Assembly (NCBI RefSeq): GCF_001427785.1
Contig: NZ_LMHM01000001.1
Location: 611,856 to 674,898 of the forward strand
Source: Lysobacter sp. Root690
GTDB taxonomy: Bacteria; Pseudomonadota; Gammaproteobacteria; Xanthomonadales; Xanthomonadaceae
Direction of reading: 5' to 3'
Length of the DNA: 63,043 nt
Part shown: positions 42,338 to 50,780 of the stretch, piece after piece
How the letters are laid out: every line of letters begins with the position of its first letter
Position numbering within the stretch: the first letter of the stretch is position 1
Notes under the pieces: model-generated
Told to the model about the DNA's origin: nothing
Databases searched by the model: none
The model's input: the letters and a program-made list of their open reading frames with translations, nothing else
Program-made: the position numbers and the translations under genes

Positions 42338-43168
42338 ATGGGCGGGATCGACACGCTGCACCGATCGAACGACGCGGCGAACGCGGCGAAGGGCCTGCGC
42401 CGATACTTCCACCTCGCCCTGTTCGCGATAGCCGCCGCCATGACCACCGCCTGCACCGGCCTGCGCACCGACCAAGTCCCCGACGGTCCGGCGCAGGCGC
42501 AGCAACTCGTGCTCGTCACCACCGCCGACTGGGACGCGAACCAGGGTCGGATGCAGCGCTTCGAACGCGCGGGCGGGCAATGGCACGCGGTCGGCGACGC
42601 CGCCGCGGTCACCATCGGCCGTGCCGGTTCGGCCTGGGGTTTAGGCCTGCACGCGCCGCAGACCGACGGACCGAGCAAGCGCGAAGGCGACGGCCGCGCG
42701 CCGGCCGGGATGTTCCGCATCGGCACCGCGTTCGGTTACGCCGACGATGTCGCCACCGCCCTGCCCTATGCGGCGATGAGCGCGTCGGATTACTGCATCG
42801 ATGTCAGCCAGTCGCCGCTGTACAACCGCATCGTCGATGCCGACGAGGTCGGCGCGGCCGCGATCGAAGGCTCGACCGAACCGATGCGCCGCGACCTGCA
42901 CGCCGACGGCGATCAACGTTATCGCCAAGGCTTCGTGATCGAGCACAACGCCTCTCGCGTGCCCGGCGCGGGCAGCTGCATCTTCGCCCACCTGTGGAAA
43001 GCGCCCGGCGAAACCACCGCCGGCTGCACCGCGATGGATGATGCGCGCATGAGCCAGTTGCTGGCGTGGTTGCGGCCGCAGGCGCAGCCGGTGTTCGTGC
43101 TGTTGCCGCGGGCGGAGTATCAAAAGCTGTGGAAGTCGTGGGGGTTGCCGCCGCAGGCGGATGGGTGA
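42338..43168 (+). CDS. L,D-transpeptidase-fold (YkuD, COG3786-like) lipoprotein
   Basis: 276 residues. The N-terminus has a hydrophobic segment and lipobox MTTAC at about 35-39. The catalytic region reads SCIFAHLWKAPGETTAGCTAM, giving nucleophile Cys-230 and an upstream His, the YkuD-fold signature of the COG3786 branch; RAPAGMFRIGTAFGYADD is another family block. It may act as an L,D-transpeptidase or as an L,D-carboxypeptidase on stem peptides; in this locus a hydrolytic role (as YkfA provides in Bacillus) is an attractive guess. GAGG lies seven bases before ATG 42338. It is the last gene of the rightward operon. Confidence 0.87.
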   Translation: MGGIDTLHRSNDAANAAKGLRRYFHLALFAIAAAMTTACTGLRTDQVPDGPAQAQQLVLVTTADWDANQGRMQRFERAGGQWHAVGDAAAVTIGRAGSAWGLGLHAPQTDGPSKREGDGRAPAGMFRIGTAFGYADDVATALPYAAMSASDYCIDVSQSPLYNRIVDADEVGAAAIEGSTEPMRRDLHADGDQRYRQGFVIEHNASRVPGAGSCIFAHLWKAPGETTAGCTAMDDARMSQLLAWLRPQAQPVFVLLPRAEYQKLWKSWGLPPQADG

Positions 43169-43280
43169 TGAGCCACGCGGGTTATCGTTTTCAGGCGCGA
43201 CGCCGCGAATTCTTTCTTCGATCGTGAGCTGCGATTGCGGCATCACCGCCGGGTCGTTGGTTCATCGTCAGCGCGATGGC

Positions 43281-43362
43281 GCGGTCGCGGCTTGCGCCGC
43301 TCCTACAGTCGGATACGCAGCCGCAACCCACTACCTGTAGGAGCGGCGCGAGCCGCGACCGC
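43281..43362. repeat. REPIN-like pair of REP sequences
   Basis: The left arm 43281-43308 (GCGGTCGCGGCTTGCGCCGC, then TCCTACAG) and the right arm 43335-43362 (CTGTAGGAGCGGCGCGAGCC, then GCGACCGC) are reverse complements with one mismatch, separated by 26 bp. The GTAGGAGCGGCGCGAGCC core is a familiar dispersed repeat of Xanthomonadaceae and pseudomonads. It lies between two convergent genes and could also act as a bidirectional hairpin. Confidence 0.82.
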
Positions 43363-43415
43363 GACACCGCGCCCGGCGACGCAGGCACGATGCCGAACTC
43401 GCGGCCCGCTTCGCC

Positions 43416-45278
43416 TCAAGAGGCAGCCTTACCCTTGCCCGCCTTCTTCTCCGCAGCCTTGGCCCGGCTCTCCTCGATAAACCGATCCACCCGCCGCTCC
43501 AGCACCGGCAACGGCACCGAACCCAGCGCCAGGATCGCGTCGTGGAACGCGCGGATATCGAAATCCGATCCCAAGGCCTTCTCGGCCTTTTCCCGCGACC
43601 GCACGATGCTCATCTCGCCCAGGTAATACGACAGCGCCTGCCCCGGCCAGCCGATGTAACGATCCACCTCGGTCTCGATCTCGTGCTCGCTCAGCGCGGT
43701 GTTGTCGCGCAGGAACGCCTGCGCCTGTTCGCGCGTCCAGCCCAGGTGATGGATGCCGGTGTCGACCACCAGCCGGCTCGCGCGCCACATCTGATAAGTC
43801 AGGTAACCGAAGTAATCGTAGGGCGTGTCGTACAGCCCCATCTCGATGCCGAGTTTCTCCGAGTACAAGGCCCAACCCTCGCCGTAGGCGGAGATATAGG
43901 TGTAACGGCGGAAATCCGGCAGGCCTTCGTGCTCGGCCGCGAGCGAGGTCTGCAGCGAATGACCCGGCGAGGATTCGTGCAAGGTCAGCGCCGGCAGATT
44001 GAACAGCGGGCGCGACGGCAGGTCGTAGGTGTTGAGCAGGTACACGTCGCGACCGCCACGGCCGGCGGTGTAGAACGGCGCCAGATCCGGCGGCACCGGA
44101 CGGATCGCGAAACGCTGACGCGGCAACAGGCCGATGTAGTTGCCGATCTCGCCGTCGACGCGCTTGGCCAGCCACGAAGCGCGCATCAGCAGCTCGTCGC
44201 CGGTCTTGGGATAGAACTTGGGATCGGTGCGTAGGTAATGCAGGAATTCGGGGAACGTACCCTTGAACCCGGTCTTGACGATGGTCTCGTCCATCTGCGC
44301 GCGGATCTTGGCGACTTCCTCCACGCCGATCTTGTGAATCTCCGCCGGCGACAGATCCAGCGTGGTGAACTCGCGGATCTTCGCGCGGTACAGCGCCTTG
44401 CCGTCGGGCATCACCTCGGCCGCCAAAGTCGTGCGCGCCTGCTGCATGTATTCGTTCTGCATGAACGCAAGCAACTTGCGATAGGCCGGCAGCACCGATT
44501 CGTCGATCGCCTTGGCCGCCTGCGCGCGCAGCCGCGCCTGTTCGGCCGCGGGAATGTTCGCCGGCATCTGCTTGAACGGGGTGTACAGCAGATTGTCCTC
44601 GAGCTTGGCGTCGACCACTTCCTTGATCGACACGTCGCGGCCGGTCAGAGTCACCCGCGGCACGCTGTAGCCGCGCTTGAGGCCGTCGCGCATGTTGCTG
44701 ATCTGATCGTCGAAGTAACGCGGGATGTCGCGCAGCTTGCCGATGTAGCGTTCGTAGCCGACGACATCGCGAATCGGCCGGCGCGCGCCGAAACCCAGGT
44801 TGGTCCAGAACGCGCTGTCGCTGTTGAACGGCATTTCCCAGTCGCGCAGCCGCTGGTTGGCGAGCAGGCTCTGGATCTGCTGGCGGAACACTTCGTAGTT
44901 GACCTGATCCTCGTCGCCGAGCGCGGCCTTGTCGATCGCGTCGAGCTCGCTCATCACCTGCGCCCAATAACGCTCGCGCATGGCCTGGGTGGCCAGATCG
45001 ACCTTGGGCAGGCGCGAGGCCGGCTGACCCTGCACGTCCTCGTCGTCGCCGCCGGCGAACTGGGCCTGACGCCACTTCCATTCGCGCGTGTACAGCGCCT
45101 TGAAGCGCGTGGCGGCCTCGCTGCTCGCGGTGATCGCGGCGGCGGCGGCCTGCGTGGGCGTCGCTTCGGCGGCGACGGCCGGGGTCAGGTTCAGGCCGAG
45201 CGCGAGCGCGGCGGTCAACACAGCCAAGGGCGCGGCGGACAGGTGCATGCGGGCGTAGCGGGAGCGGTTCGAGGTCAT
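43416..45278 (-). CDS. DUF885 exported metallopeptidase-like protein
   Basis: 620 residues with a signal peptide (MHLSAAPLAVLTAALALGLN, cleaved near AVAAEA). The family's zinc-binding-like motif HESSPGH (in LTLHESSPGHSLQ) lies about two-thirds in, followed by EGWALYSEKLGIEMGLY, which resembles the distal Glu of gluzincin-type peptidases. DUF885 proteins are usually exported and are presumed peptidases, but substrates are not settled. ATG 45278 is used; Met at 45248 is a possible later start and neither has a clear ribosome-binding site. It is convergent with the L,D-transpeptidase gene and may be part of the peptide-scavenging set. Confidence 0.88.
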   Translation of the reverse strand: MTSNRSRYARMHLSAAPLAVLTAALALGLNLTPAVAAEATPTQAAAAAITASSEAATRFKALYTREWKWRQAQFAGGDDEDVQGQPASRLPKVDLATQAMRERYWAQVMSELDAIDKAALGDEDQVNYEVFRQQIQSLLANQRLRDWEMPFNSDSAFWTNLGFGARRPIRDVVGYERYIGKLRDIPRYFDDQISNMRDGLKRGYSVPRVTLTGRDVSIKEVVDAKLEDNLLYTPFKQMPANIPAAEQARLRAQAAKAIDESVLPAYRKLLAFMQNEYMQQARTTLAAEVMPDGKALYRAKIREFTTLDLSPAEIHKIGVEEVAKIRAQMDETIVKTGFKGTFPEFLHYLRTDPKFYPKTGDELLMRASWLAKRVDGEIGNYIGLLPRQRFAIRPVPPDLAPFYTAGRGGRDVYLLNTYDLPSRPLFNLPALTLHESSPGHSLQTSLAAEHEGLPDFRRYTYISAYGEGWALYSEKLGIEMGLYDTPYDYFGYLTYQMWRASRLVVDTGIHHLGWTREQAQAFLRDNTALSEHEIETEVDRYIGWPGQALSYYLGEMSIVRSREKAEKALGSDFDIRAFHDAILALGSVPLPVLERRVDRFIEESRAKAAEKKAGKGKAAS

Positions 45279-45419
45279 CGCAAGACTCGGATGGGTTGCG
45301 GACGGGTGTCGGCCATCATGCGGCAAAGCGCGCGGCCGCGGATGTGCCTGAAGTGTCTGCCGCTGGCGGCAATGCGGGGGCGATGCGGCGGCGGACCGAG
45401 GTCGCGCCGCCGCGGCCGC

Positions 45420-46778
45420 TCACGGCACCAGTTCGAAATTCGGATACGCCGGATGCGGCGCGTCGAACATCCAGGTCGGCCGATGCTTGAGGTGCAGATC
45501 GAAGAAAGCCCGCACATACGCGCGCGAACCGGCCACCGACTCGGCCGCCGGCATGCTGCCGTTGGCCAGTTGCAGGAAGCCCGCCGGCGCCGCATCGCTT
45601 AGTCGCGGCACGAACGCGGGGTAGTCGCTGAAGCTGAAATGCAGGCCGAGCGGCAACTGCACTTCGCGCTTCCAGCCGCGCTGATTGCTCCAGAAATCGA
45701 CCCACGAGCGATCCTGCTCGCCCACCGGCCGATGCGAATAACCGGCCGCGCCCATCAGCAGAAAGGGTTTGTCGAGACCGAATCGCGCCGCACGGGTCGG
45801 GCCGTAAGGCAGATCCTGAGGCGGGCCGTAAGTGGTCGACAGACGGCCGTCGAAATCGATGCCGGCATCGAAGCGGCGATCGAAGAACATCGTCTCCGCC
45901 GCGGTGGTGCCGCCGTAGGAATGGCCGAAGAAACCCACCCGCGACAGATCCAGGCCGCCGCGGAAACCGGCCGGCAGGCGCCGGTGTTCGGCGTCGGGAT
46001 TGCGGCCTTGATTCATCGCGCTCAGGGCATCGAGCACGAAGCGGCTGTCGGCGACGCGGGTATCGAGCCACATCTGGGTGGATTCCACCGTTTCGGTGAG
46101 CTCCACGCCGCGCGCGACGCGTCCGCCGGGAAACGCAGCGAAAAACGCTTCGTAGGTGTGGGTCATCGACGCGACCACGTAACCGTGACTGGCCAGGTCG
46201 TCGACCGAGGCGCTGTAGAGTTCGCGGAAGAACTGCAGGCCCGGCGAAAACAACACCACCGGCCAACCGCGCGGCGAGGGCTTCAAGGCCGCGCCCTCGA
46301 TCGCCGGGCGGCGCGCGCCGGCCCAGTCGATCGATCCGGGAACGAAGCCGTAATCGTCGTACAACGCTTCGATGTCGCCGACCAGCGCCGGGTCGATCCA
46401 GGCCGCGCGCGGCCCTTGCGCGTGGGGCTGGATCGGATAGGCGATGGTCACCATGATTTCGCGCGGCCCGCCGACGAAGAGATCGATACGTGAACGGTCG
46501 ACCAGATGCACGATCGCGGTGCCGACGCGGTACGGGCCGGTGGTCGGCGGCAAATCGAATCGCTTGGGCGCGCTCGCAACGTGGCCCGGCGACGGCGACG
46601 CTGATGTCGCCGATGCCGGCGCGCACAACGCGGTCAGCATCGCCAGCGACAACATCGCCGTCGCAGCGATGCGGGTGCCGGCACGGGCGATGCAATGCAA
46701 TCGCGTGCGCAGTGTCGCCGTCGACTCCATCGCGGCGACGCGGGTCGAGCCTGGGTCTGATGATCTGAAGCCGAGCAT
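45420..46778 (-). CDS. Exported alpha/beta hydrolase, PAF-acetylhydrolase-like
   Basis: 452 residues. A long N-terminal signal (about 27-60, AATAMLSLAMLTALCAPASA) precedes an alpha/beta-hydrolase fold with a nucleophile elbow GFFGHSYGGTTAAE, an oxyanion strand PVVLFSPGLQFFRELYSA and FDAGIDFDGRL carrying the likely Asp. The order and spacing match the platelet-activating-factor acetylhydrolase / chlorophyllase-like group, which cleaves short ester bonds in lipids or other substrates. The start ATG 46778 has a perfect AGGAGG site; the frame extending to 46886 is excluded. It is leftward, alone, 140 bases upstream of the DUF885 gene. Confidence 0.88.
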   Translation of the reverse strand: MLGFRSSDPGSTRVAAMESTATLRTRLHCIARAGTRIAATAMLSLAMLTALCAPASATSASPSPGHVASAPKRFDLPPTTGPYRVGTAIVHLVDRSRIDLFVGGPREIMVTIAYPIQPHAQGPRAAWIDPALVGDIEALYDDYGFVPGSIDWAGARRPAIEGAALKPSPRGWPVVLFSPGLQFFRELYSASVDDLASHGYVVASMTHTYEAFFAAFPGGRVARGVELTETVESTQMWLDTRVADSRFVLDALSAMNQGRNPDAEHRRLPAGFRGGLDLSRVGFFGHSYGGTTAAETMFFDRRFDAGIDFDGRLSTTYGPPQDLPYGPTRAARFGLDKPFLLMGAAGYSHRPVGEQDRSWVDFWSNQRGWKREVQLPLGLHFSFSDYPAFVPRLSDAAPAGFLQLANGSMPAAESVAGSRAYVRAFFDLHLKHRPTWMFDAPHPAYPNFELVP

Positions 46779-47003
46779 GCCAACCTCCTGGGTAGCGCAC
46801 GGCATCCGGCCGTGCGGCGGAATGCACAGGCTGGCAAGGCCCGGATCGCCGGCGCACGTGCCGGACGGCCCTGCGGCCTGGCTCAAACCATGACCTGGCG
46901 CGCAGAAGCGCGATCGGCCGCCGGCGATGCGCCGAAGCCGCCGCGCGGGTTCCGAGGCGCTCGCTTCGCTGTGTCGAGTCGAGGCGCGAGCGCCCGAACC
47001 GGA
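46779..47003. other. Short intergenic region with a long-loop dyad
   Basis: GGCGCTCGC (46956-46964) and GCGAGCGCC (46986-46994) form a 9-bp stem with a 21-base loop just after the M24 peptidase stop. There is no T-tract, so intrinsic termination is doubtful. The promoter of the alpha/beta hydrolase gene must lie here too. Confidence 0.35.
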
Positions 47004-48218
47004 CTAATCCGCGAACGGCCGATCGATCGCCAGCGACGGCGGCGTGAACCAGGCCGCGCCGTCTTCGGTGACGTAGAAATGGTCTTCCAGGCGCACGCCG
47101 AAACGATCGGGTACCACGATCATCGGCTCGTTCGAACAGCAGTTGCCCGGCTCCAGTCCGCGCGTATTGCCGCGCACCAGATACGGCGCTTCATGCACGC
47201 TCATGCCGCAGCCGTGACCGGTGCGATGCGGCAGCCCGGGCAAGCGGTAATCCGGCCCCAGGCCGCCGTGTTCGAGCACCTCGCGCGCGGCGCGATCGAC
47301 CGCCTCGCCGCTGACGCCGGGACGCACCGCGGCGAACGCGGCCTGTTGCGCCGCCAGCTCCAGGTCCCAGATCCGCTGCTGCTGCGCGTCGGCGCGTCCA
47401 CAGATGTAAGTGCGGGTGATGTCGGACTGATAGCCCTGCACCGCGCAACCGGTGTCGATCAGCACCAGCTCGCCCTCGCGCAGAGTCTGTTCGCCGGGAA
47501 TGCCGTGCGGATACGCGGTGGCCTGGCCGAACTGGACGATGCAGAAGGTCGAGCCGTTGTCGGCGCCGAACGCGCGATGCGCTTCGTCGATGAAGCGGCG
47601 CAGTTGGGTGGTGGTAACGCCGGGGTCGGCCAGACTCGCGGCGAGGCGATGAGCCTGCAGGGTCATCGCGGTCGCCTGTTTCATCAACGCCAACTCGGCC
47701 GGGGTTTTACCCGCGCGGCAGCCATCGACGATGATGCTTGCATCGCTGAGTTCCAGCGTCGGCGCGGCCGTGCGCAGGCCGGTGAAGATCGCGAACGCCG
47801 CCGCCGGGTCCAGCGCCAGCCGGCTCGCGCCGCGGCTGCGCAGTCCGTCGACGACCAATGCGTACGGGTCTTCGTGTTCCTCCCAGTATCGCGGTTGCGC
47901 CGGGATCTTCAGCTCGTGGGCGAGCGAGCCGGCTTCGAACCCCGGGCAGATCAACAGCGGATCGCCGTCCAGGGTCAGCAGCATCGCGACCAGGCGCTCG
48001 CTGGCGCCCCAGGTGATGCCGGTGAAGTAACGCAGCGACGTGCCGGCGCCGATCAACAGCGCATCGCGTCCGTTCGCGCGCAGCAAGGCGCGCGCGCGCT
48101 CGATGCGCTGCTGGTATTCGCGCTCGCCGATCGCCGGCGCGCGCTGCGTCCATGGGCTCAGTTGAGCGCGCGCCTGCTCCAGGCTCAGGCCGCCGATCTG
48201 CGATGCGCCGCGATTCAT
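47004..48218 (-). CDS. M24 Xaa-Pro peptidase (prolidase/aminopeptidase P-like)
   Basis: 404 residues. An N-terminal creatinase-like domain (about 30-165) is followed by the pita-bread metallopeptidase domain with all five metal ligands: Asp in VLIDTGCAVQGYQSD (two Asp), His in PHRTGHGCGM, Glu in NEPMIV and Glu in RLEDHFYV. Such enzymes release the residue before proline or split Xaa-Pro dipeptides. Start ATG 48218 overlaps the stop of the upstream aldehyde dehydrogenase by four bases, so it belongs to the hydroxyproline operon, where it could free hydroxyproline from collagen-derived peptides. No signal peptide; cytoplasmic. Confidence 0.92.
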   Translation of the reverse strand: MNRGASQIGGLSLEQARAQLSPWTQRAPAIGEREYQQRIERARALLRANGRDALLIGAGTSLRYFTGITWGASERLVAMLLTLDGDPLLICPGFEAGSLAHELKIPAQPRYWEEHEDPYALVVDGLRSRGASRLALDPAAAFAIFTGLRTAAPTLELSDASIIVDGCRAGKTPAELALMKQATAMTLQAHRLAASLADPGVTTTQLRRFIDEAHRAFGADNGSTFCIVQFGQATAYPHGIPGEQTLREGELVLIDTGCAVQGYQSDITRTYICGRADAQQQRIWDLELAAQQAAFAAVRPGVSGEAVDRAAREVLEHGGLGPDYRLPGLPHRTGHGCGMSVHEAPYLVRGNTRGLEPGNCCSNEPMIVVPDRFGVRLEDHFYVTEDGAAWFTPPSLAIDRPFAD

Positions 48219-49804
48219 ACCGATGCTCCGATGTCGTCCGTTCGCCATTGTCCGTCGATGCAACGCGCCACGCCGCCGGGATTGCGATCGCGCAGTTCCG
48301 GCGGCAGCAATGCATCGTCGATCTGATCGTAGCAATGCAGCGCGGCGAAGCGGCGGATCGCCGCCGGCAGGCCGACCGAGGTGAAGCCCGGATGGCCGGT
48401 GCTCGGATACGGCCCGCCATGATTCATCGCCGCGCTGACCGCGACTCCGGTCGGCATACGGTTGCCGATTAGCCGTCCAACGCGCGGCCGCAGTCGCGCG
48501 GCCAATGCGGCTTGCACGTATGAATCGTCGCCCGAGGCATAGATCGTCGCGGTCAGATTGCCTTCCAGGTTTTGCGCGATCGACAACATGTCGTAGTAAT
48601 CGTCGCGCGTGCGCACGATCAGGCTGGCCGGCCCGAACGCCTCGCCGCGCAGGCGCGCATCGGCGATGAAGGCTTCTGCGTCGACCGACCACAGCGCCGG
48701 TTGCACCCGATAACCCGCGCCGGTCGATTCGGCGCCGCCGCCGACCAGGCTCGCGCCGGCCGCCCGCCATTGCGCCGTCGATTCGCCGAAGTGATCGGCC
48801 ACGCCTTGCGAAAACAACACCCCGGTCGGTGCCTGCGCGAACAAGGCCGCGGCCGCGTCGACGAAGGCATCGCCGAGTTCGCCGCGCGCGACCACCACGA
48901 CCCCGGGATTGGTGCAGAACTGGCCGGCACCCATCGTGCAGGACGCGAAGAACTCCTGCGCCAATGCCGCGCCGCGTTCGCGCAAGGCGCCGGGCAGCAC
49001 GAACACCGGGTTGATGCTCGACAGTTCCAGATACGCCGGCACCCCGGCCGCATCCGCCGCCGCCTTCAACGCCAATCCGGCGCGCCGACTGCCGGTGAAC
49101 GCCAGCGCGCCCAGACGCGCGTCACCGGCTAGTTGCAGGCCCAGTTCGGGCGGCAGGTGATACAGCACCTGCAAGGTCGCGGCCGGCAAGCCGGCCTGGG
49201 TCAATGCGCGATGCGCGAGTTCGGCCAGACGCTGGCTGGTCGCCGGATGCGAGGGATGGACCTTGGCGATCACCGGGTTGCGCGCCGCGATCGCCGAAGC
49301 GAAATCGCTGCCGGCCACCGCGTTGAAGGCGAACGGAAAATTGTTCGGCCCGAACACCAGCACCGGCTTGTGCAGCGGCGCCAGATGGCTGCGCAGGCCC
49401 GCGGCGGTATCGATCGTCGGCTGGGTCCAGGAACGCTCGCGTACCGCGCGCGCGGCCTGGCGCAACTGCCCAGTGGTGCGCGGCAGTTCGACCTTGGCCA
49501 GGCGCGGCTCGATCGGCAACGCGGTTTCCAGATGCGCGAGCGCGACCAGATCGGCCGCGTCGTGCTCGATCGCCAACGCATACGCATCGAGGAAGTCGAC
49601 GATTTGCTGCGGATCGCACGCGGCCAGTTCGTCGGCGACCGCCGCGGCCGAGGCCAGCGCGGCCTCGACATCGCCCGCGCCGGATATCGGAAACATCGGT
49701 CCGACCGCTTCGCCGAGCGTCGGATCGAAGGCGCGGAAATCGCCGCCGGCATCGCGCGATGCCTGCCAGCGGCCCTCGATCAAAACCGGCGAGCGCGCGC
49801 TCAT
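48215..49804 (-). CDS. 2-Oxoglutarate semialdehyde (2,5-dioxovalerate) dehydrogenase
   Basis: 529 residues, the size of the larger KGSADH-type aldehyde dehydrogenases. Family landmarks include FGPNNFPFAFNAVAGSD, KVHPSHPATSQ, the FTGSRRAG cofactor motif, ELSSINPVFVL with the catalytic Glu, and the catalytic Cys in GAGQFCTNPG. It oxidises 2-oxoglutarate semialdehyde to 2-oxoglutarate with NAD(P)+, the last step of hydroxyproline breakdown. The gene lies one base after the deaminase gene that makes its substrate and overlaps the M24 peptidase gene. Related enzymes serve arabinose or glucarate pathways, but the neighbours decide for hydroxyproline. Confidence 0.94.
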   Translation of the reverse strand: MSARSPVLIEGRWQASRDAGGDFRAFDPTLGEAVGPMFPISGAGDVEAALASAAAVADELAACDPQQIVDFLDAYALAIEHDAADLVALAHLETALPIEPRLAKVELPRTTGQLRQAARAVRERSWTQPTIDTAAGLRSHLAPLHKPVLVFGPNNFPFAFNAVAGSDFASAIAARNPVIAKVHPSHPATSQRLAELAHRALTQAGLPAATLQVLYHLPPELGLQLAGDARLGALAFTGSRRAGLALKAAADAAGVPAYLELSSINPVFVLPGALRERGAALAQEFFASCTMGAGQFCTNPGVVVVARGELGDAFVDAAAALFAQAPTGVLFSQGVADHFGESTAQWRAAGASLVGGGAESTGAGYRVQPALWSVDAEAFIADARLRGEAFGPASLIVRTRDDYYDMLSIAQNLEGNLTATIYASGDDSYVQAALAARLRPRVGRLIGNRMPTGVAVSAAMNHGGPYPSTGHPGFTSVGLPAAIRRFAALHCYDQIDDALLPPELRDRNPGGVARCIDGQWRTDDIGASV

Positions 49805-49805
49805 C

Positions 49806-50717
49806 TCAGCGCCCCGCGTTCGGCTGCACGGCGATCGCGTGTTCGATCACCGCCAGCGCCGCCGCGCGTTCGGCGCCGTCGAGCACCAGTCGCGGCGCGC
49901 GCACGCGCTCGCTGCCCAGGCCGACGCGCTCTTGCACCAGCTTGATCAGCTGCACGAACTTCGGCACGGTGTCCAGGCGCAGCAGCGGCAGGAACCACGC
50001 GTACAGCTCGGCGGCCGCGGGCGCACCGCCGTCGCGGGCGAGTTCGAACAACTGCACGGATTCCTTCGGATAGGCGTTGACCAGGCCGGCGATCCAGCCG
50101 GTCGCGCCCATCGCCACGCCTTCGACGATCGCATCGTCCATGCCGACCAGCAGATCGAGACGATCGGCGAGCAAGGCGCGGATCGCCGCGAACCGGCGCA
50201 CGTCCGCCGAGGATTCCTTGACCGCCTGCAGATTCGGGAACTGCGCGGCGAGTTCGGCGATCTGCTCGGGCACGAAATCGGTCTTGTAGGCCACCGGGTT
50301 GTTGTAGAGCATGCACGGCAGATCGGTCGCGGCGATCACCGCGCTGACGTGCGCCTTCATCTCGCGCCAGTCGGTTGAGTACACATACGGCGGCAGCACC
50401 ATCAGGCCGGCGCAACCGATCGCCTGCGCTTCGCGCGCCAGCCGCACCGCTTCGTCGGTCGACAGCGCGGCGATGCCGGGAATCACCGGCGCGCGGCCGT
50501 TCAAGGCCTTGACCAGGGTGCGCAGGATCGCGAGCTTGTCGTCGAAGCTCAGCGTCGCCGCCTCGCCGAGCGAGCCCAGCGGCACGATGCCGACGCAGCC
50601 GGCGTCGATCAGGGTGTTGGCGTGGCGGCCGAGAAACTCGTGATCGATCGAACCGTCGGCGTTGAACGGCGTGGTGATCGCGGGGATGACGCCGCGCCAG
50701 AAGCTTGCGTTGGCCAT
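49806..50717 (-). CDS. 1-Pyrroline-4-hydroxy-2-carboxylate deaminase (DHDPS/NAL family)
   Basis: 303 residues in the class I aldolase-like dihydrodipicolinate synthase superfamily. Schiff-base Lys-167 lies in LQAVKESSAD, Tyr-138 in MLYNNPVAYKTD, and PLGSLGEAATLS replaces the GTTGE motif of true DHDPS. It dehydrates and deaminates pyrroline-4-hydroxy-2-carboxylate to 2-oxoglutarate semialdehyde plus ammonia. The 2-Cys epimerase and D-hydroxyproline dehydrogenase genes upstream and the semialdehyde dehydrogenase gene one base downstream support this over a lysine-biosynthesis role. A purine-rich AAGGAAC lies before the start. Confidence 0.93.
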   Translation of the reverse strand: MANASFWRGVIPAITTPFNADGSIDHEFLGRHANTLIDAGCVGIVPLGSLGEAATLSFDDKLAILRTLVKALNGRAPVIPGIAALSTDEAVRLAREAQAIGCAGLMVLPPYVYSTDWREMKAHVSAVIAATDLPCMLYNNPVAYKTDFVPEQIAELAAQFPNLQAVKESSADVRRFAAIRALLADRLDLLVGMDDAIVEGVAMGATGWIAGLVNAYPKESVQLFELARDGGAPAAAELYAWFLPLLRLDTVPKFVQLIKLVQERVGLGSERVRAPRLVLDGAERAAALAVIEHAIAVQPNAGR

Positions 50718-50780
50718 GAGGTTGGTTCCTTGTGTTCGGGAATGAAGGGAAGGCGAAGGGAAGGACGAAGCGGGATCGGG

